Source: Adiantum capillus-veneris (Eukaryota > Streptophyta > Polypodiopsida > Polypodiales > Pteridaceae). Taken from it: a DNA stretch of 64,000 nucleotides. The translations under genes were made by a program, and so were the position numbers. Positions 1 to 11,002 of this stretch are shown here, one piece after another (within the stretch, counting starts at the first letter, position 1; every line of letters starts with the position of its first letter). The stretch is from positions 58,291,709-58,355,708 of the forward strand of contig CM043971.1 in assembly GCA_014529385.2 (NCBI GenBank). The letters are read 5' to 3'. The notes below the pieces were generated by a model. The model searched no databases. It saw only the letters and a list, made by a program, of their open reading frames with translations, and was not told where the DNA came from.

Positions 1-1331
1 GAACTCAAGATCCTCTGCCTTATCCTTGCACAAAATCCCTGCTACTGTCTTTGCATAGGGGGAGGTGGTGAACTCATCACTGATGAAGACCTGTCTGACC
101 GCATTTTGACATTCAGACAGCTTGCGCACAAGAAGAAAGTTGAATGCGAAGCGGGTGTCTGAATACTTTAGAAGCACTTTGCCGCTCGACCTCTTGAGGT
201 ACTCACTCCGAACCAAGTTGTGATTGTTGATGAAAGTAACAATCTTCACTGCATCAGCAATGACTGGAATGATCCAGTAGCTTGCCGATGTCTTTTAGAA
301 GGTTGTTCAAGCAGTGTGCCATGCAAAAGCACACTGTCACATGCGGAAGTGGCCCTCTATAATAGCTGCTGCTGCCCTATTTGATGCCTCCCCATCTGTG
401 ACAAAGGCCACCACGTGTTGCTCACTGATGGTTTCTATGGCTGTTGTCCACTCTACGGAGAGGACATTGGCAGACTCGCCACTCTCGGTGGCATCATGAG
501 AGTGCACAAAGTACATCTCTCCACTCGAGTATGCGACGAGACCATGGATAGATCTCTTCTTTGTATCGCTCCACGCGTTGGCAATGAGGGAAACGCCATG
601 TTTTGCCCAAAGACGCTGAATATTGAGGGTTGCTTTCTTCACAATAGCCTTCTCTCGATCGAGCAAAGTGTTCGGAGAGCCTCTGAAGATGGCGGCCCAT
701 ATCCGGTGCCATACTCTCCTATCCGTTGCACCATGACTTTCCAATACTCCGACCTATTTCGATCAAACACAGAAGAGGTTAGTATCAAAAAGGTGGAACC
801 AATGTCGACGATAACGGAAGAAATGAGAGAGAAGATTGATAAAGTATAAAACAATGAACATACCTCGCCGCGACAAATGGGATATGGTCGTGATAGAAGA
901 ATCGAGCCACGGCCGCATCCATCTCTTCCTTCTTCTTTGGGTCCCAAGAGGTGGCAAGGGTCCTTTGGCGACGAAGTGGACCTTGTGAAGATGCACCAAC
1001 ACCTACACCGGGTAGAGAGGAAGATGAGGGTCTTTGGATCAATACCTTTTGCGTGCGGGCTTGGCTTTGTGGTTGAATTGCCAGCTCCTTCCTCTTCTCG
1101 ATGGTTATGTTGGTGCAAAATCTCACCTCATGTCCCGGCACTCGAAGAAAGTGTGCCCTCACTTTGTCATGCCCCCCTTTCCGCGTGTAAGAGCATAGCT
1201 TGCATGCCCAGAGAACCTCCCGCCACCGACAAGGTGCCCTCCGAGGTCACTTCATCCCACCACGACCATTCCTTTGCCTTTTGAGCGTTGCCCGCATGAA
1301 TGGAGGGGGTTGTACGAGAAGAAGAGGCCAT
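1..1331 (-). pseudogene. hAT transposase (BED zinc finger + DUF659), frameshifted, partial
   Basis: Cut-and-paste transposase remnant. The ATG at 1331 begins MASSSRTTPSIHAG. A BED-type finger follows (WACKLCSYTRKGGHDKVRAH, about 1115-1215) and then SWDPKKKEEMDAAVARFFYH. A likely 110-bp intron (754-863, GT..AG) separates this from the DUF659 part, which contains NAWSDTKKRSIHGLVAYSSG and VVAFVTDGEASNRAAAAIIE, then CMAHCLNNLLKDIGKL. The C-terminal hAT dimerisation domain would lie left of the window. The reading frame shifts near 1225 (before the finger), near 660, and twice between about 320 and 265, so this copy is inactive. The copy at 44532 shares the exon-1 layout and splice site. Confidence 0.8.
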
Positions 1332-1368
1332 GGAATCTAGATGATGGAAATTGGAATGAGACTCGAGA

Positions 1369-1555
1369 GAGCTTGAGGCTTAAAGCCTTGAGACTCGAGG
1401 GCAAGAGAGAGCTTGAAAGTTGAGAGCCTTGAACTTTGAAGGCTTGATGCTTGAGAGCTTGAGAGCAAGATAGAAGTTGAGAGCTTGGTAGCTTGAGAGC
1501 TTGAGAGATTGAGGATTGAGCCTTGAGAGCTTGAGAGCTTGGTAGCTTGTGAAGG
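1369..1555. repeat. Degenerate AGCTTGAGAG tandem repeat in the hAT leader
   Basis: Roughly 190 bp of short degenerate repeats built on GAGAGCTTGAG/GGCTTGA, lying just upstream of the transposase start on the minus strand. The second hAT copy has matching CTCAAGCTTGAAGC repeats at about 44290-44520, so the array belongs to the transposon leader and not to the host locus. Confidence 0.7.
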
Positions 1556-1639
1556 AAAGGGGTGAGGGCTTGGCACATTATATAGTTTTTGAGGGCTTAC
1601 CGTTTTTGATTTTTAAGTTTCTGCCCGTTTTTGAACGTT

Positions 1640-1832
1640 GGCAGTATCTGCCCGTTTTTTTCCGTTCCGACTCCGTTCCGACTCCGTTCCGGTGGCGTTC
1701 CGGTCGTCCGTTCTTGTTTGAGCGGACTGTCGGAACGGCAGTCCGTTCCGGGACGTTCCAAGTTTTGCCAGCCGGTCGGAAGGTCGTTCCGGCGTTCTAG
1801 GCAAGGATTTACGCGTTCCCTGGTAACTCGTG
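1640..1832 (-). repeat. hAT subterminal GGAACG repeats and terminus
   Basis: Dense CCGTTCC/GGAACGG motifs in both orientations (for example TCCGTTCCGACTCCGTTCCG) end at the proposed terminus near 1832. Clustered subterminal motifs are known transposase-binding sites in hAT elements such as Ac. The same motif fills 43950-44130 and 50935-51055, tying three hAT ends to one family. Confidence 0.65.
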
Positions 1833-2095
1833 TCCGGGGACACAAGGGGACCGTTGTAGAGGTGATCTACCGCATTTTTGGGGCAGAAAACAGAGAATTC
1901 AACGTGCTGCAGATTCTCGCCTTTTTGCAAAGTGTCCCTATGCGTCGGGAAAGTCAGCTATTGCGTGGGGATATTGTCTGTGAAGTGTCCTAGTGCAGTT
2001 ATGTTGCCGAAATCGGGCTAGAACAGGTGGATTTCAGCCTGGATTATGCGGGACAGCTCATAGGAAATCACAGGTTTTATTCCCCGTGTTAAAAG

Positions 2096-2133
2096 TATAA
2101 AGAAATACCGAAAAGGGGCGCCAATTTTGGGGC
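2096..2133 (+). promoter_or_regulatory. Shared LTR core-promoter motif, copy 1
   Basis: TATAAAGAAATACCGAAAAG followed by GGGCGCCAATTTTGGGG. The TATA-like start and the invariant downstream ACCGAAAGGGG(C/T)GCC block recur in eleven LTRs of this window. A role as the LTR core promoter is an inference from its position. Confidence 0.6.
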
Positions 2134-2517
2134 CTATAGGTTGTCGGCGTCTGCTCGGAGCATTCTAGCTTCCGAGTCGTGTGTGTACTTAAGTGTTAAT
2201 TCCCGTCGCAGGTTCCCTTTGCAAAGTGCTCTATGTATGTGTCTAAAGTAAATAATTTTGGGTGAAAGCCAAAGCCTACCGCCCCACGGGCCGGTTTCAA
2301 GGTTCCGTTGCCGGGACATGAATCAGTTTTTCCTCAAAGAGTGAGCCTCGGTTGTTTTGGGTAAAGACACGGAGTGTAAAAACGCGGGATTGTAGTATGG
2401 ACGACAAAGGGAAGGGCATCATGGAAGAGGGTTCCTCTTCGAAGGACATGCAGGAAACTTCTATGGTCTTCCATTGGCGAGAGCTCATGGCCACGTCAGA
2501 CTGTACCTTTTGTTGAT

Positions 2518-3355
2518 GTGAACGTCCCTCCAGTAGTACAGGGCTTTATGACTGGGCAACTGGAGGATGATGCGTTCAGGACTCAGTTAGTTGCCGTGGT
2601 GAATGTCTTTTCGCAACTGGTGCAAAATCCAAGGTTTATGGAGTTTTTGCAAGCGCCACCAGTGCAACAGCAAAATAGGCAACCCACACCGCGAACGGAG
2701 CTTGTTGAGGCTCAAGCCCAAGTACTTCATGCAACTCAGCAAGATAGGGAACACTCGCATGTTGCGGAGTCAGGGGCTCCAAAACAGGTTCCTCCCGTCC
2801 TTGAACAGGTGGTTAGGACGCCTATTCCACAGGGTATGCCAGTTCAGTCCGCCACCTTCGAGAGCCCGCATGCTGTCTTGAATGAACAGGGAACTGGTTA
2901 CTAGGCCATGCATCCAGTTTTTCCACCACCCACAATACATTCTGGGTTTTTCGGGGGTGGATCTGTGTTCCAGAGTATGGTTGGTTATGCGCCTGGAAGT
3001 CAGCCGTACATGCTAGGAACAATGTTTGGGGGTATGCAAGGCATGATGCCAAACCCCATGTATGGTACCATCGGCATGCAACAAGGTTTTCAGTGCAATC
3101 AGGGCCAGTTTGGGGTGCCATAGGGTCATTTTGGCATGGCTTGTTTTTCTGGACAGCAGCCAGATATGGCACCTCTGGCGCAAAATGTTAATGGCCAAGA
3201 TGTGCCGATGATGCCTACTACAATGCCCATGTTACAGACTATTCCGTATGACAATTTGGGGGCACTGGAGAAGCCGAAAGCTTACAAAGAAGGTGGTGCA
3301 GCTGTAAAGTTCAGCACTTTCTGTGGCTTCGAGGATAAAGCAAAGGCTCTCACTT
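2518..3355 (+). pseudogene. gag-like region of LTR fossil A
   Basis: Gag-like coding remnant, rich in Gln/Pro in its first third and Gly/Met in the middle (GMQGMMPNPMYG), then the start of a capsid domain (AAVKFSTFCGFEDKAKAL). Capsid homology to elements E and D identifies it as retrotransposon gag. It is fossil sequence with a few breaks and stops where element B begins. Confidence 0.65.
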
Positions 3356-4840
3356 TCCCACAACTCCCGTTTTACCTGTGGGTAGTTCCTTTGTCGAGTA
3401 CTTAGAACCTTGGCTCCAAACCTTACCACATACCTACGTCCCTCTTCATCATCCTACCCTATTGCCCATCCAATTCTTGTCAGACTCGTATCCACTATCA
3501 CTATTACCGGCTTTCCACTCTCATAGTTTACCCTTCTTAGAGTCGGTGCTTGTTGTAGCAAATCCTTTAGCTTTCTTATAGCCCTTGCTTGTGCGTCTCC
3601 CCAATGAAACTTTTGATTTTTTCTTCACAACTGGTACAAAGGATCTACTACATGTGCATAATGTGGAATCCATATAACATAAAACACACATGCACCAAGA
3701 AATCTGTGAACTTCACTCACAGATATGCATACCTCCTTCATCTTCTGAATTGCATCAATTTTTGCTGGACAAGGTCGTCTCTCATTGGGACCACACATGT
3801 GCCCAACAATCAATACCTCCTTCACTCCAAACACAGACTTTTGTCCTGAGAGGGCAAGGTTCACCTCTTCCAGTCTGGATAGGATCTTGTCACAATCATC
3901 TATGTGTTGTGCCACAAAGTTGCGGCACCTCTTGGAATCCAAAGCTTTATCTTTATTACTTATTTCACATCCTTTGATAGGAACATCATCAAGAAAGGGC
4001 ATAGTTACTTGGGGAATAAAGTCACGTAAGACCTTATTCATACCATTCATTATATGTGCAACCGGATTGGTTGCTCCCTGTGGTAAGGTACACATCCTTA
4101 CCAAACCCAAAGGTGTTCTCATGGTAGTCAGATCCCTACTTTCCATTGCTAGTTGGAACGGATCATACCCTGAGTACAAATCTCCCATAGAATATATTGC
4201 CCTTCTTGCAAATGCTTTTGCAAACTCATCCACAATTGGCCCTGTACCCATATTCCTGATTGTGACTTTGTTGACTGGCTGCATATCTTGGATGAAGCGC
4301 AAAGCTCCATTCTTCTTTGATACTGTGAACCACCTGTTTGAGTATGGAGCATTTGAAGGCTCCAAAATACCCATCTTGATCTTCTCATTTAGCAGCTCAA
4401 TTAACTTTGGTAAGTGAGCCTTTAGGATTGGCATGGGCCGTAAGTTCCAAGGTACATTGAGGGATGGTAAAGATCACCATAGGAGCAACAATGGTAGGAT
4501 CTACACATCCCATCGCATGTGGCTTAAATGCAAATGCTTTTCCATGTTTAGAGAGCATCTCTTCAAAACATTCCCTTTCAACGTGTGTCAAGGAGTCCTC
4601 ATTCCCAATCTTCCATTGCTTTAGAGACTCCTTTGTAAACCTGTGTCCAATTCCTTTTGGATTTCTGAGACTAGGTTGCAAAGAAGCCTGTTCTAACTTT
4701 TCCTTGCAGTCCTTTGGCAAAGGAAGTGCCACTGGTTTTACCTTCTTTGCCAGAGTCTTGTACTTGATGTCCACCTTTACTTCATGTTTTTGCTTCCTAT
4801 CCTCCTGTTCCTTTTGAAATGCCTCAACCACATTGTACAT
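3356..4840 (-). pseudogene. B: reverse transcriptase and RNase H region
   Basis: RT fingers/palm are recognisable by KKNGALRFIQDMQPVNKVTI, the LPQGATN turn and the catalytic FLDD box (about 3982-4003; FLDD or YVDD is usual in Ty3/gypsy). A connection domain (GPNERRPCPAKIDAIQKMK, then FLGACVFY) leads into an RNase H segment with VIVDTSLTRIGWAIG and RFGAKVLSTRQRNYPQVKRE near 3360-3500. Domain order PR-RT-RH is the gypsy order. Fossil, with a few breaks. Confidence 0.8.
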
Positions 4841-5226
4841 TTAAAGTGAGCACACTTTCACTATCTCATTTTGGTTATGCGAAGGATAATCTACTATAGA
4901 CTGCGGATCCTGTAATGTGTCCACAAAAGAAAACTCCTCAAACACACCTTATGTTTTCGTTGTTGTTAGTAGACCATGTTCCTTCCACTCCTTTTGTAGA
5001 CTATGTACACTCTGTTTGCGGGAACCTCGACTCAAGTTCTCACATCTTAGAAAAGAGACATATCCATATTCTGTTAGACCTGCAAAACTTGTACAGAAAA
5101 CCTCCTTGTGCGAGAACTTTTCGCTTTTTGTACCATCGTAGTCCCGCTCTATAATGGTACCTGGCCAAAACCCATTCTCTCTCGATAATCATAAAACTCT
5201 TTACTCAATGTGGACAATGGGCGCTC

Positions 5227-5634
5227 TCAAAGACTGTCACGATTTCTGTCATGATTCACACGGACAGGGAGAAATTGAAGAGCACGTTTTCTATCTTTAC
5301 TTCTTATCATAGGATAAGCAGAACCATCATCCATTACCTTTGTTTCCATTCTAACCCCTACAATGTAGGGTTGTCCAAGAATGAGATCATAAGAAGATGT
5401 GTCCCGTACAAAGAAATTCTGCTCTTCCTCTACATCTCCAATAGTCACTTTCACACTAGGACAAGCTGTATATAATTCACCTGAGGAATTATTTGCTACC
5501 TTAACCATCCAGCCATGATCTGTGTCCATTGGTAATTTACACTTGTTGAATAAGCTCTTTGACATTATGTTTATTTCTGAGCCATGGTCAATCAAGGCAA
5601 ACAAAGGCTCTTCAAGATCACCCACCTTGACCAT
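5227..5634 (-). pseudogene. B: retropepsin-like aspartic protease
   Basis: An aspartic-protease fold is suggested by ALIDHGSEINIMS (the family motif is DSG or DTG in this place) and the hydrophobic LILGQPYIVGVRMET segment that corresponds to the ILG flap-side strand. It lies between gag and RT, as in gypsy polyproteins. Fossil. Confidence 0.7.
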
Positions 5635-5770
5635 TGTCCCTGTTGTAGATCTGGCCCAATGATTTTTGGAAAAGTGACTTCTTGAAATGGCTTCGTACTC
5701 CTCATCTCCATTTGAAAACCGTAGTTGCTTTGTTCTTCCAGAAGAATGGTAGCACCCTACGACATCCTCA

Positions 5771-7513
5771 TCATGCTCTCTGTCTTTCCACCTGTATTAC
5801 CTGTGTCTTTAAGCTTTCTCCTTCAGATTGCGGACGAATGGTGTCAAAAAGAGTTTGCCTCTTCCTCTTGATGATATCAATGATCTCCTCGTGAAACTCG
5901 CGTTTGGCTATGCCAAGGACCTCCCCCAAGGTAAACTCTATTTTGCTATTCAGAATTCTTTCTTCTAGAACTTCCTTTAAGTCTGTAGGAGCTTTAATAT
6001 CAGACTGTAACTTATAAGTTGGAGTTTTAGGCTTACCCTTTGATGACTCCTTTTTCCTCCCAGTTGTACTTTCTTCCATAGTCGCTTCAGGTGGGTGTGC
6101 TTCATGTGTCGGAGGCGCTCGAGGAGGTATTGTGTCGCTTCTTGTTGTAATTCTTTTTGATGGTCCTTCGTCGCCACTCTCTCGCTTGCGCTTTTCTTCT
6201 ACAAACACTTTGTCGTTTTGACATTTTGCAATATAGACATGCACTGACAAGGAGTCCATAGGGTTATTCCATCCTGTTTCTAGACAGATATAGTCACCTG
6301 CTTCATGTAGGACTTTTCTTGTAAGCTTCCCTTTCCTTGCTAGCTCCATAGCACTCGGCCACAGCTTACCATTTTCTTCAAAAATCCTCAATGGTTCAAT
6401 CTTGACTGTATAAGTAGATGCCTCGGATGCAGAGATGGCATGGGTAGTGGCCATATCCTCTACCAGACTCTGCATTCCTTCTTTCCCAAAGTTACTCCTT
6501 AAGGGTAAACCTGTCTCTCTTAAGAGAATCTTCCCATCCTTGAAGAAGACAAGATCTTTTCTCAAAGCTTCACTGAAGCTTTCACATTCTCTCCTAGCAT
6601 GCTCTGTGCTGTCACACCATATGCATCTATGAACAAAACCTTCTTTAGGTTGTTGTTTTTGCCTTGAAGATGGTGCCAATGGTTGCCCCTTCTCTTCAAG
6701 CTTTGTGAGATTTACTTTTAAATCCCTCATACCTTTCACAAGCTCATCTATTACAGCGTCATCAACTTTTGAAAGTATAAAGGAAGAAGGCTTTACCATC
6801 TTTTCAGAAGCTGTGGAGGTAGATGATGCACTACCAACAACCATCTTATCTCGTCTCCTTTGGCGCTTGGCAAGTAATGAAACAGCAGCTTCAACTTCGT
6901 TCCAATCTCTCTTCAATCCCTGCTCAACATCTTTGTCCTCAAGAAGTAGCTTCAATTGCTCCTGGAGCTCCTTTCCTGTTGCTTGTAAGAAGAGCTCTGT
7001 CTTTTCTGAGTCGAGTGTGGCCTTCTCTGTCCTTGTGAGTTGAGCATGTCGTCACTGAAAATCCCTGAGTAGCTTTGTTGGAGAGAGCCCCTCCTTCGGC
7101 TTGCCTACCCACTTCAGGAAAGTTCTCTTTGTTACTCTCTCAAAGTCTTCCATGAAATACTCCTCCTTCATCGCTAGCTTGAACTTCTCCCAATTTCTTC
7201 CATGCTCATTCTTGATTCCTCTCACATGCTCTCTAATCTCGGGAGTCACAACAAGATCAAAGCTTTGAAGTATCTCATCTTCTGGCACACGATGCAACTC
7301 CATCTCCTCTACATAGCCACGAAGATACTTTGCGACATCTTTCCCATTAAGCTGATCCATTTTGTGCACCACTGCTTGAATAGCTTTGGTTGTTGACACT
7401 TCTCGTCTTTCTGTAGCATGTTGTTGTTGCATAAACAAGGCAAATGCTTCAAACATTTGCATTGTAGCGGGATCAAAAGGCATACCTTGTTGCTGCGGAT
7501 GATGAACACCCAT
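5771..7513 (-). pseudogene. B: gag with CCHC knuckle
   Basis: The gag region starts at the ATG near 7513 (MGVHHPQQQGMPFDPATMQM). The first part is helical and includes AVVHKMDQLNGKDVAKYLRG and WEKFKLAMKEEYF, as in retrotransposon capsids. Further on, CIWCDSTEHARREC (about 6585-6630) is a C-x2-C-x4-H-x4-C knuckle. A charged Lys/Glu/Ser-rich tail leads towards protease. Fossil with a few breaks. Confidence 0.75.
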
Positions 7514-7679
7514 GGTTGAAGTAGCTAATAGATCCCCACTAACTCACCCTGACAAACTTCGCGTCTGGTTCACCAAAAAGTGTGTCAAAAAGTCGGTCTT
7601 GCCAGGAAGGTGTCGGGCCTCTAGCTGTGAGGGTTTGTGGGGAGACTGTGAAGGCTTTCACTTAAGCAAGCTTAGTGTT

Positions 7680-8576
7680 TGTAGCAATTACATTGTGTGT
7701 AGCCATTGGAATCTTACACGCACACACACATACGCACACGTGAAACCCTCAAAACAAAACAAAGATGAAAACATCAAGGTTTTGATCGTATCTAATCAAT
7801 GGTAAGATGAAAGGGTTCACTAATGCATTTATTGCAGCAAGTCGTTGTGCTCCAAATAGACTGCGAGTGGTTCTTTAAAACTGTAACTTAGTGCTTACAA
7901 AGATGTAGATGTTTTACCTAGTGATTGGAGTGAGCCGTGTGTACAATAAGTGAGGAGATAGAAGGCTTGAGGAATGAAGTAGCAAGCTCAAGATGTGTTG
8001 GGCTGAAATTGAGAAAAAGTTCCACTCAAAGAGATGGCTAGGAGGTTGGGTGATGGCTTGATAGAGTGGCTTGATTATGGGGATTGCTTGAGCACTTGAT
8101 TGCTTGATGATTTGTTTCATACCCAAGTGAGGGGCAAGAGGCTCTATTTATAGGTGAACTTGCCCCTTGAAGAAGATATTTACTTAGAAATATCCGATAT
8201 TTTCTAAGAAATATCCAAGAGATTTGTGTGAGAAGTGTCTATGTTTTCAAAATATCTTGAAATTATTTTTAAAGTTTTTAGATCTTTCTCTTCAAGAAAT
8301 ATCTAGAGGTTGTTCTAGATGTTTCTCTAAATATCTTCTCCTTGCCGCTACATGTCAAGGGTTAAGCCTCCAAGAGTTGTTGAGCTATGGTGGGAACATG
8401 TGCATAAAGTATCTTCATAAAAAATTGAGAGAGAGCTTGACATACATCATGGATGACATCAAACAAACTCGTAACCACTTTTTTAGGTCCATAATCACTC
8501 CAAAGTGCACCTACTATGTGTAGAATGACACCTCATGGGGTATACTATGACTAAGGCCACTTTTGGCCATGCTACA
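7680..8576 (-). repeat. 5' LTR of element B
   Basis: Tips are TGTAGC at 8576 and GCTACA at 7680, a 6-bp inverted pair typical of LTR ends. A TATA box (CTATAAATAGAGCC, about 8140-8154) sits 430 bp into the LTR, the expected U3/R position. The leader 7514-7679 between LTR and gag holds no coding sequence. The primer site after the LTR does not match initiator Met tRNA as the other elements' sites do. Confidence 0.65.
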
Positions 8577-8849
8577 CATCATATGCCACCTAGGATGCCT
8601 AGTAGATAGGAGGTATGTTTTATAGGCTCATTTCATCATGGCTCCAAGAAGAGGTTCACAAAGAAGCCCGGGATCATTGGACGAATCCCATTCCGAACAA
8701 GAGTGACACATCAGACTTCGACTAGCTTTTTGCATGCTAAATAGAAAATGCATATACTTATGCATACTAAAGGCATACACATAAAATCCATAATATTGTA
8801 GGGCTTAGCTTCCGTTGCCACTATGCACGTGCTACGGCACGACAGCACG
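8577..8849. other. Unassigned sequence between elements B and D
   Basis: About 270 bp between the start of B's LTR and the integrase end of D. No gene, LTR tip or repeat is recognised. Confidence 0.4.
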
Positions 8850-10204
8850 CCAAAAATTGGCGTGAACTTAACATCCCTATCTGAAACAATTGATTTTGGC
8901 AAACCACAGAGGGGGTACCAATGCTTTATGAACAACCGTGCTACATCTTTTGCTGTGACTGTGGCCTTACAAGGAATTAACATGTAAAACTTGCTGAAAC
9001 GATCAACAATTGTCAAACATTGAGTGTTCCTTGAATGCAAACTAGGTGGAAGGTTAGTCACAAAATCCATGGAAATATCTTGAAAAGGTTCATCGGGAAT
9101 AGGTAGCGGAAGCAAGAGGCCTTACTGCTTATCCCGAGGAGCTTTACCTTTTGACATATAGTACACTGTGTGACATAACGAAACACATCCTTTCGCATTT
9201 GAGGCCAATAAAATAGTCTTTTTATTTTTTCCAAAGTGGTGTTCATTCCCCTGTGCCCACCCGTGAGAGAATCATGTGCATCATGCAATATGGTTGGCTT
9301 GAGAGAGGACAACACACATAGACGTTGACGAAGATACAACAAACCATCACGAATGAGATAGTTGCTTGGCCCTTGGGAAACAAGAGCCTGCAACCATTGC
9401 TTACTAAACTCGGAATCCGCATACTGGTTCTTCATGCTGTCGATAGACACACCCTGAATAAAAACTATGGATCTTGACTCAAGAGCCAAAATCTGTCCTT
9501 TGCAACTCAATGCATCTGCAACAGTGTTAGCTTTTTCAGGCACATACTCAATCAAACCTCCAAATTGCTCAAAAAATTGTGACCACCATGCTTGGCGATC
9601 ACTCAAATGTGCACTAGGCATAGACTGGAGCCACTTGAGGGCTTGGTGATCTGTGCGAACTGTGAACCCTCTACCAGAAAGAAAATTCTTCCAATGCTTA
9701 AGAGAGTGAATGACAGACAAAAGTTCTTTATCATAAACTCAATTGTTCTTTTCTGCACTATTGAGCTTCCGGCTAAGGAAAGCTACGAGATGACCATGCT
9801 GCTGAAGCACAGCGCCTATGGCGACATTGCTTGCATCCGTCCATACCTCAAAGGGGTCATCCCAAGAGGCAAGGATAAGACACGGTGCTTCTGTCACCGC
9901 AGCCTTGAGAGGTGCGAAAGCCTCAACGGTTTGTTCGGGCAAGTCTACGCGCTGACGGCGAGTCTTTACCCCTTTCAAAACATCAGTCATAGGTACGGCA
10001 ATGCGTGCAAAATTCTCTATGTGCGAACTAGATGCTTGACATAAACCAAGAAAAGAATGCACATCATATGCAGTTTTGGGCAAATGCCAATTACGTACCT
10101 GTTCCACATTTGCGGGGTCTAGCTTGACGCCTTCTGCAGAAATGATATAACCTAGATAAGTAACTTCAGTGAGAAAAAACTCAGATTTCTTAGTGCCGGT
10201 GGCG
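8850..10204 (-). pseudogene. D: RNase H and integrase region
   Basis: Recognisable parts, in order: YLGYIISAEGVKLDPANVEQ (RT connection), ASWDDPFEVWTDASNVAIGA and VVAFLSRKL-type RNase H segments, FTVRTDHQALKWLQSMP, then the integrase zinc-binding HHCC region (HDSLTGGHRGMNTTLEKIKR ... CTICQKVK) and the start of the integrase core (ISMDFVTNLPPSLHSRNTQC, IVSDRDVKFT). This is a gypsy pol C-terminal half. Fossil. Confidence 0.85.
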
Positions 10205-10414
10205 TGCTTCCAGGTATCAGATCAATGGTTTGATCTTCTGGCCCTCTGAAAAGCAATTGGTACGAGTGTGGAGAAAAATCTTGGCGTTCTTTTGATCAGG
10301 TCAAAACATATTTAACCTTTATCCAGCGTTCAGTTCTCTCCCAAAAGAATGAGTGAGAAACTGAAGTTTATCAAGTACAATCTCTAAACCCTTCATTTAT
10401 CAAAGTCGCTTTTT

Positions 10415-10924
10415 CGGCCCGGTAGTCAACCACGGCGTAGTTCTTGTGGTACCAAGGGATCCTGAGTAGAACGTCACTCGCGTGCCCTGAACACCCCTGT
10501 CATTGCAAACGAAGCTTGCTAATGCTCGGTGTAATGGCAACATCCCATCTGGGTGCCAGTCGAACTACCTCCGCCTGTTGCGTCAGTCTGTTGGGCGTAA
10601 TTTCCAAATCGAGCCGCCAATTCCAAGTGAAAAGAAGTTGGCCTTGGCTCCTTCAAAAGAGCCAAGGCCAACTTCTCGGCCCGGTAGTCAACCACGGCGT
10701 AGTTCTTGTGGTACCAAGGGATCCTGAGTAGAACGTCACTCGCGTGCCCTGAACACCCCTGTCATTGCAAACAAAGCTTGCGAATGCTCGGTGTAATGGC
10801 AACATCCCATCCGGGTGCCAGTCGAACTACCTCCGCCTTTGGCGTCAGTCTGTTGGGCGTAATTTCCAAATCGAGCCGCCAATTCCAAGTGAAAAGAAGT
10901 TGGCCTTGGCTCCTTCAAAAGAGC
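10415..10924. repeat. 262-bp tandem duplication
   Basis: Two copies (10415-10662 and 10677-10924) share nearly identical sequence, beginning CGGCCCGGTAGTCAACCACG and ending GGCTCCTTCAAAAGAG. They differ at only a few positions by eye, so the duplication is much younger than the surrounding element, or has been homogenised. Confidence 0.9.
10633..10676. repeat. 18-bp-arm inverted repeat at the duplication junction
   Basis: Arms 10633-10650 and 10659-10676 (AGAAGTTGGCCTTGGCTC and its exact complement) enclose the 8-nt loop CTTCAAAA. The second duplicate lacks the right arm, so the hairpin sits precisely at the duplication boundary. Confidence 0.9.
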
Positions 10925-11002
10925 TTCCTGATCCTTCACTTTGCCCCAAAAGCGGCAAAGTTTGTACTTTCATTCATTAGATTCGGTGCGGGTCCCACGC
11001 CA

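Larger units (their letters stand above)
1..1832 (-). mobile_element. hAT DNA transposon, copy 1 (left end outside the window)
   Basis: A hAT-superfamily element read on the minus strand. Its 5' terminus lies near 1832, where the minus strand reads CACGAGTTACCAGGGAACG, matching the termini near 43938 (CACAGTAACAAGGAACGG) and 50924 (CATAGTTACCCGGAACGGG). Next come GGAACG-rich subterminal repeats (1640-1815), a leader of AGCTTGAGAG-type repeats, then a BED-finger/DUF659 transposase running off the window edge. The 3' terminus and the target duplication are therefore not visible. It abuts LTR sequence of element A on the right. Superfamily confidence is high; the exact end is good to a few bases. 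Confidence 0.8.
1833..3355 (+). mobile_element. LTR retrotransposon fossil A (LTR + gag, gag-only remnant)
   Basis: Partial LTR element on the plus strand. An incomplete LTR (1833 to about 2320) contains the shared core-promoter motif at 2096. A gag-like region (2518-3355) follows and ends in a capsid segment, AYKEGGAAVKFSTFCGFEDK, that aligns with the E-element gag near 18885 (KDSGTTVKFFTFSGVKDRKK). The LTR matches the long minus-strand LTR N at 39741-41384 (shared CCGAAATCGGG and GTGAAAGCCAAAG blocks). The element is cut at the left by the hAT end and at the right by element B. It is an old broken fossil with several breaks. Confidence 0.7.
3356..8576 (-). mobile_element. Ty3/gypsy LTR retrotransposon fossil B
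   Basis: Minus-strand Ty3/gypsy element with 5' LTR (7680-8576), gag with a CCHC knuckle (5771-7513), retropepsin-like protease (5227-5634), reverse transcriptase (3625-4840) and the RNase H start (3356-3600). Integrase and a 3' LTR are not seen in the window; the element meets the gag of fossil A near 3356. LTR tips are TGTAGC...GCTACA. The gag knuckle region (CIWCDSTEHARREC) resembles a gypsy lineage also common in fungi and early-diverging plants; that lineage assignment is tentative. Broken, several breaks, old. Confidence 0.8.
10230..10990 (-). pseudogene. D: protease region with internal tandem duplication
   Basis: Protease-like strands are seen: LTPKAEVVRLAPGWDVAITP and the C-terminal DVLLRIPWYHKNYAVVDYRA, comparable to the gypsy pattern DVLLGMPW..K..A.VDY. 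The RT-leading linker DQTIDLIPGSTPP lies near 10210-10245. The C-terminal half of the protease region is present twice in a 262-bp direct duplication (10415-10924). Fossil. Confidence 0.65.
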
